IMG/VR virus record: IMGVR_UViG_3300027972_000007
Span: 106,171-170,170 of that record
Source of the DNA: a virus
Length of the DNA stretch: 64,000 nt
Direction: 5' to 3' (one strand)
Positions 23,552-31,357 of this stretch are shown piece by piece. Position 1 is the stretch's first letter. Each line of letters opens with the position of its first letter. The notes under the pieces were generated by a model. The model had not been told where the DNA came from, made no database searches, and saw only the letters and a list, made by a program, of their open reading frames with translations. The translations under genes were made by a program, and so were the position numbers.

Positions 23552-24446
23552 CTATTATCTCCAATATTTTTTTATCAATTTTTTGGTGATCGATATATTT
23601 TAATTTTGAAGGATAGATAATATCATCTATCATAATTTTATATACATAATCGGGGCACAAATCAAAAATATATTTAAATTTTGAATTGTCAGTAAATCCA
23701 ATATCAATTTCTCTTTTATCTTCTATATTATTTTGCCAGCAACTAATTAATGATATATTTATATTAAGATATTTCATTAAAATTATATTATAATCGTCTA
23801 CATCATATACACCATCTTTATTAATATTTCCATAATCGGTGTGTATAATTTCTTCTAATGAAAAATTATGACATTTATGATTTTTAATGATTTTTAATTT
23901 ATTTATATTATTTATTCCAATAATACCAAATAAAAAATGCAATAAATGAGGCATTAAATCATAAGAGACGCCGCCAAAAGCTAATTCTTTATTGGTAAAC
24001 CAACTGCCCGGGTATGGAATTCTATTTTTATTTAACCAATATAAATGTATATATTTTATACTATCTATTTTTTCAAAAATTATTTTATAAATATATTGTA
24101 ATTGATCCCTATACAAATTATTTTTAACCATTATCAATTTTTTACATTTTTTTGAGGCTTCATTCCAATCTTCTATATTTTTCAATCCCGGTTTTTCAAC
24201 TAAAATCACATTAGATATTTTACTCAATTTATAAATATACTCTTCATGCAAAAAATTAGGTAAAGATATTATACTTAAATCAATTTTATAATTTTCTTTT
24301 AAAAAATCTTCTATATTCAAAAAATCTGCGTTTTTATTTTTATCACTATCTATTGTAATAATATTATAATCTTTTTTTAGTAAAGAATAATATAATTTTC
24401 CAATTCCCAATCCGCAAATTAATATTTTTTTCTTACAAATATTCAT
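23544..24446 (-). CDS. Gfo/Idh/MocA-family oxidoreductase
   Basis: About 300 residues. An N-terminal Rossmann fold (KKILICGLGIGKLYYSLL), VILVEKPG (the EKP motif) and FGGVSYDLMPHLLHFLFG (the GG...D..H active-site block) are the family landmarks. It would oxidise or reduce a sugar with NAD(P). Several in-frame starts exist (GTG at 24473, ATG at 24464 and 24446); the last puts the Rossmann strand right at the N-terminus and was chosen. It overlaps the upstream T-fold gene. Confidence 0.78.
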   Translation of the reverse strand: MNICKKKILICGLGIGKLYYSLLKKDYNIITIDSDKNKNADFLNIEDFLKENYKIDLSIISLPNFLHEEYIYKLSKISNVILVEKPGLKNIEDWNEASKKCKKLIMVKNNLYRDQLQYIYKIIFEKIDSIKYIHLYWLNKNRIPYPGSWFTNKELAFGGVSYDLMPHLLHFLFGIIGINNINKLKIIKNHKCHNFSLEEIIHTDYGNINKDGVYDVDDYNIILMKYLNINISLISCWQNNIEDKREIDIGFTDNSKFKYIFDLCPDYVYKIMIDDIIYPSKLKYIDHQKIDKKILEIIGG

Positions 24447-24768
24447 TCCTGCATCCATTTTCATTATCTTCACTAACTTCTATTATAATTGTTCTATCTG
24501 TGAACTTTTTTCTTATAATATTATATAGCCAATCAGCAATCATCTCACAAGATTTATTTTCCCACAATTTTTTTGGTTCTAATTTATGCTCAATAAAATT
24601 TTTGAATTGAAAAAATTCTATTTCCCTATCATCATGAAATACTTCTATATATACTTTAAAATAAAATATATGACGATGTTTATATTTTAAAAATTCAACA
24701 TCATTTTTTGCGTCTTTCCAAGAATGAAAGTTACTTTGTTGAGTGGTTACCCAAATATATGATTTCAT
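24433..24768 (-). CDS. QueD-like T-fold small protein
   Basis: A 111-residue protein: VTTQQSNFHSW, then KYKHRHIFYFKVYIEVF, HDDREIEFFQFK and SCEMIADWLYNII. The strand-His-strand arrangement and the SCE..A..L helix recall 6-pyruvoyl-tetrahydropterin synthase-like (QueD) proteins, and I recall similar short versions in other phages. It is distinct from the true QueD gene at 25.8 kb. Its place directly beside folE suggests a link to the 7-deazaguanine pathway. Confidence 0.55.
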   Translation of the reverse strand: MKSYIWVTTQQSNFHSWKDAKNDVEFLKYKHRHIFYFKVYIEVFHDDREIEFFQFKNFIEHKLEPKKLWENKSCEMIADWLYNIIRKKFTDRTIIIEVSEDNENGCRNEYL

Positions 24769-24770
24769 AA

Positions 24771-25319
24771 TTATTCTTTTATTAAACTAAAAAACTCTGC
24801 TCTTGTATTATTATTAGTTTGAAAATTTCCCAATAATTTACTTGTTTTCATATACGAATTATGATTTCTAACTCCGCGCATTTTCATACATAAATGTTGT
24901 GCTTCAACTACTACTCCAACGCCTAATGGTTTTAATTCATCCATTATAGCTTCTGCTATTTGTGTAGTCATATTTTCTTGTATCTGTAATCTTCTTGCAA
25001 AAATTTCAACTAATCGTGCTAATTTTGACAATCCAACAACTTTTCCTTGTGGTAAATAACCAATATGACATTTTCCAAAAAAAGGTAACATGTGATGTTC
25101 ACACATTGAATAAAAATCAATATTATTACAAAATACCATTTCATCATTAGATGAATTAAATCTCGTACTTAAAATATCTTTTGGGTTCTGTTTATATCCC
25201 GAGAATAATTCGCTATATGATTTAATTACTCTATATGGCGTTTTAACTAAACCTTCTCTATTAGGGTCTTCGCCAATATATTCTAATAATTTTATAATAT
25301 GTTCTTCTGCGTTATTCAT
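24771..25319 (-). CDS. folE: GTP cyclohydrolase I
   Basis: A 182-residue protein of typical FolE length, with [15 protein letters not shown], the zinc-site [28 protein letters not shown], and HLCMKMRGV (second zinc Cys). It converts GTP to dihydroneopterin triphosphate, the first step to folates and to 7-deazaguanines. With queD, queE and dpdA in the same region it most likely feeds preQ0 synthesis for DNA modification. A moderate ribosome binding site (AAAGG) precedes the ATG. Confidence 0.95.
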   Translation of the reverse strand: MNNAEEHIIKLLEYIGEDPNREGLVKTPYRVIKSYSELFSGYKQNPKDILSTRFNSSNDEMVFCNNIDFYSMCEHHMLPFFGKCHIGYLPQGKVVGLSKLARLVEIFARRLQIQENMTTQIAEAIMDELKPLGVGVVVEAQHLCMKMRGVRNHNSYMKTSKLLGNFQTNNNTRAEFFSLIKE

Positions 25320-25331
25320 AATTATTCACCT

Positions 25332-25793
25332 TTAAATCATAAAATCTTCAAAATATTTTGTAATATATTTTTTAAAATCTTTTTTATTTACGCTATTCCA
25401 TTTGTCATAATATTGAACGATTCTATCAATATTTTCATCTATATCAATATTTTCATTTTCCCACGGAAACACCACCCAACCATATTTTTTGTGATCTTCA
25501 TTATTTTGTTTATCTATTAAAGCTTCAAATTTTGCATTAGGATATTTTTCTACCCATTTTTTCTTTGTATTGCCGCTGTCAACAATATCGTCGACGATCA
25601 AAATCTTATCGATTTCGTCGTGATTATAATATAAATCTAAATCATGGGAAATAGTTGGAAGATTTTTAAAACAACTGGCAAGAATCATTCCGCCTTTTGG
25701 AATACCAAAAACTAAATAGTCTCGGTATTCAATTTCTATTTTATAAACCCAATCAATTACTTCATCCCAAGTAACACAATATCTATTCTTCAA
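25332..25793 (-). CDS. Phosphoribosyltransferase
   Basis: About 153 residues. KILIVDDIVDSGNT is the PRPP-binding loop of type I phosphoribosyltransferases; an earlier VFGIPKGGMILAS is the typical upstream loop, and WVVFPWE the base-binding end. There is no ATG near the beginning: TTG at 25793 has AGGAG seven bases upstream and is preferred. It overlaps the end of queD. Likely a hypoxanthine/guanine or related base salvage enzyme, or a 7-deazaguanine-related transferase. Confidence 0.78.
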   Translation of the reverse strand: MKNRYCVTWDEVIDWVYKIEIEYRDYLVFGIPKGGMILASCFKNLPTISHDLDLYYNHDEIDKILIVDDIVDSGNTKKKWVEKYPNAKFEALIDKQNNEDHKKYGWVVFPWENENIDIDENIDRIVQYYDKWNSVNKKDFKKYITKYFEDFMI

Positions 25794-26271
25794 TTTTACT
25801 CTCCTCAAATGAAATAACATCAAATGCGTCTGCTTCACTTGTTCTCGCTGAAGAATTTTCAGTTTCCCATACTTCAGCATATGAAACAAATATCGTTCTT
25901 TTAGATTTATCATATTTAAAATCTGTTTTTAGCCAATCATCTGCTTTTTTAAATAATGCTCGGGCCATATTCTCTGCAGTTGGATTTCTTACCATTATAA
26001 TAACACGTTTAAAATTATTTTTAAAGAATTCTTTAACTGAATTTTCTTCTTTACTCCATAAAACAGTAGAATGATCGAATTTATCAACAAAATCTTTGAT
26101 GGGTTTTAATAATTTAAAATCAATTAACATGCCGTTTGATTGGTCGACATCACCATCTAAACCAATAACCCACTTATATGAATGACCGTGAATATTGAAT
26201 TTACATCTAGTAGAAAATGAATTTCTTACTATGTGAGCAGTTTCTGATTTGAAAATCTTTTGAATAGACAA
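25783..26271 (-). CDS. queD: 6-carboxytetrahydropterin synthase
   Basis: A 162-residue protein with SETAHIVRNSFSTRC, NIHGHSYKW (two zinc His and the catalytic region), NGMLIDFKLLK, FDHSTVLW and a late EVWET Glu. These are the conserved residues of QueD, which makes 6-carboxy-tetrahydropterin from the FolE product. The start is a TTG with AAAGGA seven bases upstream. It is the second step of the preQ0 pathway. Confidence 0.88.
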   Translation of the reverse strand: MSIQKIFKSETAHIVRNSFSTRCKFNIHGHSYKWVIGLDGDVDQSNGMLIDFKLLKPIKDFVDKFDHSTVLWSKEENSVKEFFKNNFKRVIIMVRNPTAENMARALFKKADDWLKTDFKYDKSKRTIFVSYAEVWETENSSARTSEADAFDVISFEESKIEE

Positions 26272-26297
26272 ACTAAAATCCTTTCACTTGTTCAATT

Positions 26298-26330
26298 ATA
26301 AAAATAATAGATTTAAAAATAAAAACAAGA
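26298..26330 (-). repeat. Dispersed AT-rich motif, copy 3
   Basis: The minus-strand sequence starts CTTGTTTTTATTTTTAAATC and continues TATTATTTTTATAAT. It lies between the 709-residue gene and queD, oriented toward queD. Related copies are at 28774-28804, 30093-30125, 34591-34620, 34938-34969 and 42571-42600. It may be a promoter of this phage. Confidence 0.6.
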
Positions 26331-26343
26331 GTTATTTTTTAAT

Positions 26344-26351
26344 TATTTATA
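26344..26351 (-). promoter_or_regulatory. T4-type late promoter box TATAAATA
   Basis: An exact TATAAATA on the minus strand, about 73 bases upstream of the queD start and just after the stop of the 709-residue gene. Plausible late promoter; the dispersed motif lies between it and queD. Confidence 0.4.
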
Positions 26352-26353
26352 AT

Positions 26354-28483
26354 CTAAAGGTATTCTGCCATAATTTTATCTATATCAAAAGGCGTTATTC
26401 CTTTATCTACAGAAAAAATAATATCTGCTTTTTCCTTATCATTAACTATTTTTCCTCTACCTTTTGCATGCATATTAAATAAATCATACAAATTAGGTTT
26501 AACTAAATTAACCATTGCTTTACCCATTAATGCGGCACCTTTTGTATTCGTTTCATAACAATTAAAATTCGGACTCTTTTTTAATGCTAAATCTGTCCAT
26601 ATCATTTTTCTTTCAACTAAATCAAATATAAATGGTATGCAAATAGTAGTATCTGCAGATATATCAATTTTATCTTGTACGGTTTTTGGTTCAAATATTT
26701 CGCCTGAATTTGGCTTCTGTCTTATCATCCAACCCATAAAACATTCAGGTATAGTATTATACGGTTGATTTGTATAACAATATAAATTTGCCATTACATA
26801 ACGTATATCAGAATCAATAGCAGAAACTATATCAATATCAATAAATTCACAAGCCCCATTTGGAGCATTAGTTATATCGCCACTATGATATCCTCTAAAT
26901 GATGCACTTTTCAAATTCGTCCAACTAATAAATTCTTTGCTTTTCCAATTCTCATTAAATGTTGCTGCAGTTAAATCAATATCTACCCTATCAAACCCGC
27001 GCCAAATATAACCATTTTTGCTAATATTCTTCCACCAAAGAAAAAATCTTAACGTATTCCCTTCTGGAATATTTATTTTACTACCTCTCACAATAGTTCT
27101 TAATGCTTTGCTTGCAGATCTTTGTGAAAATGGCACTAAAAATTCTTTCAATTTTTCATCAATATATACATTTCCTAATTCAGATAAATTACTAAATTTT
27201 TTAATTAATGTTTTTTCACAAATAGAAACAACATCTTTGCATGTTTCTTCGTTTATTTTCTTTAAATTATTTTCTTCTAAATGACCTTTTGCAACATTCC
27301 CTTTAGGGAAGAATATTCTTTGTTCTGTATTTTTATTTCTATTTTTAAAATGCGAATGAACTTGAAGCAAAACTGGCGTTGAAATTTTGTTCGCAATATC
27401 TTCAAAATTTTCGAGAACTGAACTTCTATTACTGGTTAAACGCAATAAATGATCTAATTTACGAGCAAAATCGCCGGGTCTATTTTTCAAAATATTACTG
27501 GCTTCTTTAACATTATGATCTTTTAGTAATTTTTCAACTTTTGAATTAAATGTTTCAAATGGCTTATTATTTCTCAAAATATCAAAAGATTCATATACAT
27601 CTAAAAATTTGTTCTTATAATCACCAGGATGCAAATATTCTCCTAATTTAATCCATTGTGTTTTAAATCGTAGCATATCTTCAGTAATATTTCTGCATCC
27701 TTCTAATAGTGTTAATAATAATCTTCTTTCTTTTCTGCTAAATTTCTTAAATTTAGTATTTTTAGCTAAACTAATATCACCGTCAGACAATGAAACTGCA
27801 AATCTTAATACGTCAGTTGCTGTTTTAAAATATTTACATAAATATAATTCTCCGTGTTGCACATATTTAAGTAATAAATTGGCTAACAGAGCAACATTTT
27901 CTTTTAATGGTATACTTTCTGGCAAAAAATCTTTAATGTTTTTGCTATTTTCTTTTATAAACCATTCAACATCATTTTTATCGGTTTCAGACAGTGATGT
28001 TTTTGACGATAACAAATTAATACAAATTTGAAAAAATTCTTGTTCTGTTCCTAAATCAATAACTTTCAATTCTATATCATCCCGCAATCCTTCTCTTTTT
28101 TCCTTCTTATATTTTGGAAGAACTGATTGAATTTTTCCATCAGTAATATCAGAACACCATGTTGTTATATAATGGATATATGCATTTAAATATAATTCTA
28201 TTTCGCTCATTTCCATTACTTGTGTTGGGAAATTAGAATACATTGGATTGAATTTTTTATTTGCGCCAATATTTTTTCTTAAATTAGCAATTAAATTATT
28301 ATAGAAATTTGTTGCTTCAGAAGTTGAAAGTGTTCTTACTCTATTTAATAATTTTCTGGAAAAAACATAACCGAGTGATTCGATATTTTTCAATATAGTT
28401 GCTAAATATTGATTTGTTAATTTGAAATTACCTTTTTCAACAATAACTTTATTCTTTCTTCTCAACAAAATTAAATCATTCAT
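26354..28483 (-). CDS. Large TerD-associated (MXAN_6230/SCO0854-like) protein
   Basis: A 709-residue protein with an all-helical N-terminal two thirds and a C-terminal TerD-like beta domain: RVDIDLTAATFNENW near residue 515, FRGYHSGDITNAPNGACEFIDIDI near 550, then YCYTNQPYNTIPECFMGWM. These motifs recall a bacterial family found with tellurite-resistance (Ter) genes. The role in phage is unknown; stress or envelope functions have been proposed for Ter proteins. It is preceded on the minus strand by the triple hairpin array. Confidence 0.6.
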   Translation of the reverse strand: MNDLILLRRKNKVIVEKGNFKLTNQYLATILKNIESLGYVFSRKLLNRVRTLSTSEATNFYNNLIANLRKNIGANKKFNPMYSNFPTQVMEMSEIELYLNAYIHYITTWCSDITDGKIQSVLPKYKKEKREGLRDDIELKVIDLGTEQEFFQICINLLSSKTSLSETDKNDVEWFIKENSKNIKDFLPESIPLKENVALLANLLLKYVQHGELYLCKYFKTATDVLRFAVSLSDGDISLAKNTKFKKFSRKERRLLLTLLEGCRNITEDMLRFKTQWIKLGEYLHPGDYKNKFLDVYESFDILRNNKPFETFNSKVEKLLKDHNVKEASNILKNRPGDFARKLDHLLRLTSNRSSVLENFEDIANKISTPVLLQVHSHFKNRNKNTEQRIFFPKGNVAKGHLEENNLKKINEETCKDVVSICEKTLIKKFSNLSELGNVYIDEKLKEFLVPFSQRSASKALRTIVRGSKINIPEGNTLRFFLWWKNISKNGYIWRGFDRVDIDLTAATFNENWKSKEFISWTNLKSASFRGYHSGDITNAPNGACEFIDIDIVSAIDSDIRYVMANLYCYTNQPYNTIPECFMGWMIRQKPNSGEIFEPKTVQDKIDISADTTICIPFIFDLVERKMIWTDLALKKSPNFNCYETNTKGAALMGKAMVNLVKPNLYDLFNMHAKGRGKIVNDKEKADIIFSVDKGITPFDIDKIMAEYL

Positions 28484-28508
28484 ATCAAACTCCTCACAAA
28501 TAAAAAAT

Positions 28509-28734
28509 AAGGAAATTGGCAGTTCTAATTTCGTGGCAGCGCCGAAGCGCTTAAGATTTAGAAGGAAGAACCACCATAGCCTTTAAAGTTTATAAAAAAG
28601 AGGAAATTAACAAATCTAAGTTATAATAATAGTAGAGAAGGAAGATTTGTTATGGCCTCTATTATTTTCAGTAGGAAATAGATAAAACTATTAATACCAA
28701 ATTATTTATAGAAGGAAGTTTCATCATGGCCTAC
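28509..28734 (-). ncRNA. Tandem array of three covarying hairpin RNA elements
   Basis: Three units lie at 28509-28583, 28600-28659 and 28671-28734. On the minus strand each has outer stem AAGG/CCTT, GAGG/CCTC or TAGG/CCTA; then CYAT; then a 9-bp inner stem whose sequence differs completely between units yet pairs in all three (GGTGGTTCT/AGAACTGCC, AACAAATCT/AGATTTGTT, GATGAAACT/AGTTTTATC); a conserved TCCTTCT at the start of the apical loop; and WATTT before the closing strand. Unit 28509-28583 also has an extra AGCGC-TTCG-GCGCT hairpin in its loop. It forms most of the 5' leader of the 709-residue gene. No known RNA family is recognised. Confidence 0.7.
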
Positions 28735-28773
28735 TTTATCTAACAAAAAGGAGAAAACAAATAACACCACATA

Positions 28774-28804
28774 TAAAATAATTGATTTATTTTTAAAAAA
28801 CAAG
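28774..28804 (-). repeat. Dispersed AT-rich motif, copy 2
   Basis: The minus-strand motif (CTTGTTTTTTAAAAATAAAT, then CAATTATTTTA) abuts the stop codon of the 28805-29119 gene and precedes the hairpin array. Confidence 0.6.
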
Positions 28805-29119
28805 TTATTTTTCAATTCTTTTTAATAATTCTTCTTTTCCCATAATGCCCATTTTTTCAATTAACTTATTAATATCAAATTTTCCATTCCAAAAAGATTC
28901 TACAAGAAAATCATAATCAACTTCTTCTTTTTCGTTGCTAAATAAATCTATTTCGTCTAATGCTAATTTTAAATCATCTTCATCAAAAAGAGATAAAATT
29001 TCACCAATTTCCATTTTACCTTCAAGATATTTAAAAATCTCTTCATTATCAATTTGTTCTAAAACTTCAATTGGATCTATATCTACTGTCGTGGAAATAT
29101 CTACATCGACGTTTCTCAT
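28805..29119 (-). CDS. Acidic hypothetical protein
   Basis: A 104-residue strongly acidic, helical protein (IDPIEVLEQIDNEEIFKYL, LSLFDEDDLKLALDEI). I recall helical phage proteins with a similar EEIxxYL pattern but cannot assign a function. Its ATG shares a base with the stop of queE upstream. Confidence 0.55.
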   Translation of the reverse strand: MRNVDVDISTTVDIDPIEVLEQIDNEEIFKYLEGKMEIGEILSLFDEDDLKLALDEIDLFSNEKEEVDYDFLVESFWNGKFDINKLIEKMGIMGKEELLKRIEK

Positions 29120-29805
29120 TATACACCCCTTTCATTATCAAATAATAAACAGTGCAATCTACCAGAAATGTTCCAGCCATTATTTATGATTATTTTAAAA
29201 TGATCTCTTAATCTATCTAATATTTCGGCTCCCATTACTCCAACAGGTTGCATATATACTAATGCATCAGGAATAAAATATTTTTTTTGTAATTCTCTCA
29301 CATAATTAAAATCTTTATCGTCATAAAACAAAAATTTAACTATATAATTTAAACCTTGTTGATGACACTGTTGAATAAATATTGGATCTGTATTATGAAT
29401 TTTCTCTTGTTGAAAATTACCTTTCGGCGAAATATTAAATACCGTATTTCTATATGTCTTCAAATTTTTCAATGTTACTGAATCTATTATTTGAGTGCCG
29501 TTCGTTTCTATCTCATAAAATTTATTTAAATTTTCTACATAAGGAAACCACGAAAAAATTTCAAGTATTTTTTGGTAATTATTTTTAAGTAACGGCTCGC
29601 CGCCAGTAAATACTATATTAACTGAATCTTTTATTAACTTTTTCAATTTAACATCTGATATATCTTTAATATTTCCTTTTAATGCATAATTAGAATCACA
29701 ATTTTCACAAGACAAATTGCACGAAGGAAATCTAATAAATAATGAATTAGTGCCTTGATTGATTCCTTCTCCCTGAATTGATTTAAAACATTCTATTATT
29801 TTCAT
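29119..29805 (-). CDS. queE: 7-carboxy-7-deazaguanine synthase (radical SAM)
   Basis: A 228-residue QueE. ECFKSIQGEGINQG lies at the start, then the iron-sulfur cluster motif CNLSCENCD (CxxxCxxC), VFTGGEPLL, EIETNGT, FNISPKG and a C-terminal RLHCLLF. It converts carboxytetrahydropterin to 7-carboxy-7-deazaguanine using SAM. The start at 29805 (ATGA overlap with the upstream gene) is preferred over a longer frame. With FolE, QueD and DpdA it completes most of the pathway; QueC is not in the window. Confidence 0.9.
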   Translation of the reverse strand: MKIIECFKSIQGEGINQGTNSLFIRFPSCNLSCENCDSNYALKGNIKDISDVKLKKLIKDSVNIVFTGGEPLLKNNYQKILEIFSWFPYVENLNKFYEIETNGTQIIDSVTLKNLKTYRNTVFNISPKGNFQQEKIHNTDPIFIQQCHQQGLNYIVKFLFYDDKDFNYVRELQKKYFIPDALVYMQPVGVMGAEILDRLRDHFKIIINNGWNISGRLHCLLFDNERGV

Positions 29806-30089
29806 TTTATTCTTATATCTTTTATTATTAAAGGTTTTTCTGGTAACGGTTGCCAATGCGTTGCTTTTTCTTCATACCAATTTCCATATTTTTTAAATTC
29901 ATTACGCTCACATGCATGATTACACGCATAATTTTTGAATATTTTTTTTCTAAAATCAAAAAGTGCTTCCCTCGGTTTATCTCCGCATTCTTCATCTTCT
30001 TTAGTATCGAAAATTAAAACTGGAACTCCATATTTCCCGGCATAAGGAGTTTTTCTATTTGGTAATATTTTTACGCTTATCCAACTCAT
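29802..30089 (-). CDS. DUF551-like protein
   Basis: A 95-residue protein starting MSWISVKILPNRKTPYAGKY and containing ATHWQPLPEKP near the end, the two ends of the DUF551 domain common in phages. An insert with CNHAC is present in between. Function is unknown. No ribosome binding site precedes the ATG; the dispersed AT-rich motif ends only three bases upstream. Confidence 0.7.
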   Translation of the reverse strand: MSWISVKILPNRKTPYAGKYGVPVLIFDTKEDEECGDKPREALFDFRKKIFKNYACNHACERNEFKKYGNWYEEKATHWQPLPEKPLIIKDIRIK

Positions 30090-30092
30090 ATT

Positions 30093-30125
30093 ATAAAAAT
30101 AATTGATTTAAATTTAAAAACAAGA
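30093..30125 (-). repeat. Dispersed AT-rich motif, copy 1
   Basis: The minus-strand copy fills almost the whole 42-base gap before the DUF551 gene, and its final TATAAT directly touches that ATG. If it were a simple promoter the transcript would start inside the gene, which argues that the motif is more than a -10/-35 pair. Confidence 0.6.
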
Positions 30126-30131
30126 TTTATT

Positions 30132-30647
30132 TTAAAAATTATTCAATGCGTCGCAAATTTTTTTACATGAATCCGGTACACTCTTATCGTCTTTTAGATG
30201 CTCGCGACTTGCAGTATGAATATGATAACGTTCTACAGTATCGTATACATGCCAAGTTCTTCCGCCATCTTCATAATCAAAATGTTGAATTTCATATCTA
30301 TTTTTACATTTATTTGGGTTTAAAATATCGGGGCGATGACTTACAGAAAGAGATAATGAATCTAAATTTATACTCATTCGTGAATTTTGAGAACCACACC
30401 AGTGACATCTTCCATCTGCCTTTATTTGAATATCATGTAAATCATTTTTACAATTATCATTTTTATTTTTATTAATAATTTTCTTACGTTTTAATGCTCC
30501 TTGAGGAGCCTTCTCAAAATCTTCGTCTGTCATACACAATAAATCAGTCCAATGAAAATTAATATCTTCATAAATAAAGGATGATCCGTCAAATATCAAA
30601 CCCATTTCTTGAAGTTTTTTACTACGTTCTTTTGTTTTTTCATTCAT
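30132..30647 (-). CDS. Hypothetical protein
   Basis: A 171-residue protein with a small CHWCG metal-knuckle-like motif near residue 80, a basic linker before it and a histidine-rich second half (TWHVYDTVERYHIHTASREH). It is not recognised. Same-strand neighbours lie two bases upstream and one dispersed motif downstream. Confidence 0.55.
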   Translation of the reverse strand: MNEKTKERSKKLQEMGLIFDGSSFIYEDINFHWTDLLCMTDEDFEKAPQGALKRKKIINKNKNDNCKNDLHDIQIKADGRCHWCGSQNSRMSINLDSLSLSVSHRPDILNPNKCKNRYEIQHFDYEDGGRTWHVYDTVERYHIHTASREHLKDDKSVPDSCKKICDALNNF

Positions 30648-30648
30648 A

Positions 30649-31029
30649 TTATCCCCTTTTAACTGCTCTTTTAATACTCATAAATTTCTCTGCACTTACT
30701 GATTTTTCAGTACAGTAAACCTCCAAATAATCAAAAAATGGATCATTTTTTAATTTGTAATCTTTATATTTATCATAAAAACTACATAATTTCTGATAAT
30801 TATCTTTTGCTCCATTAACAAATTCTTTTATTATTTTTTTCTCACTATCGGAAATTACTCCGTCAGTGCTTGCTTTTTCTTTTTTTGTTATTTTTTTATT
30901 TTTATCAATAATTTTATCTATATTTTCTTGCAAATTATCATTAGTTTTAGTTTCTATATTATTTTCTTGTTTTTTTATAACTTTTACTTCTTCATCATTC
31001 ATTTTCATGAATTTTTCTAAATTTTTCAA
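30649..31029 (-). CDS. Hypothetical protein
   Basis: A 126-residue protein. The N-terminal 50 residues are a charged, low-complexity helix (Lys/Asp/Glu/Asn); the rest looks like a small helical domain (FVNGAKDNYQKLCSFYDKYKD). The start could also be a few codons in. It is not recognised. Confidence 0.5.
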   Translation of the reverse strand: MKNLEKFMKMNDEEVKVIKKQENNIETKTNDNLQENIDKIIDKNKKITKKEKASTDGVISDSEKKIIKEFVNGAKDNYQKLCSFYDKYKDYKLKNDPFFDYLEVYCTEKSVSAEKFMSIKRAVKRG

Positions 31030-31334
31030 ATTTTACTCCCGTTCATTTTACCAAAAAATGTTATAATACTTCTATAATCTTCTGGAATATTTAATAAACA
31101 TTGTAATTTATTTCTTTCCCACAATAAATCAAAACTTCCATTTGGGCCCGGCAATATTTTTGGAGTATATAATATATTTCCTAAATTAACAAATAATTTT
31201 AAAAATGATTCCACTCTATCTAAAGTTTCTTTTTTATATTCTTTAGATCCTTCTCCATCCCAATTATCTTTATATTCTAAATATTTTTCTGCTTCTTTTA
31301 TTATTTTTTCTATATCGCTCAATAAAATTCCCAT
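31026..31334 (-). CDS. Small conserved-type hypothetical protein
   Basis: A 102-residue protein with KDNWDGEGSKEY followed by PKILPGPNGSFDLLWE. I associate this pair of motifs (NWDGEG...PGPxGSxDLxWE) with a small bacterial/phage family of unknown function; this was not checked. It overlaps the next gene by four bases. Confidence 0.55.
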   Translation of the reverse strand: MGILLSDIEKIIKEAEKYLEYKDNWDGEGSKEYKKETLDRVESFLKLFVNLGNILYTPKILPGPNGSFDLLWERNKLQCLLNIPEDYRSIITFFGKMNGSKI

Positions 31335-31357
31335 ATTATTTTACTCCTATCTATATA

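Noticed and set aside
28509-28734. Regularly spaced repeats (~75 bases) as a CRISPR array
   Set aside because: Only short pieces are conserved, the rest covaries by base pairing, and there are no spacers of constant length or cas genes.
29119-29805. Radical SAM gene as NrdG activase for NrdD
   Set aside because: The IQGEG start, TGGEP and the C-terminal RLHCLLF fit QueE, and other queuosine-type genes are adjacent; NrdG would be shorter and differ around the cluster.
30146-30475. Plus-strand 109-codon ORF
   Set aside because: It is antisense to the 30132-30647 gene, which has the better start context and fits the operon strand.
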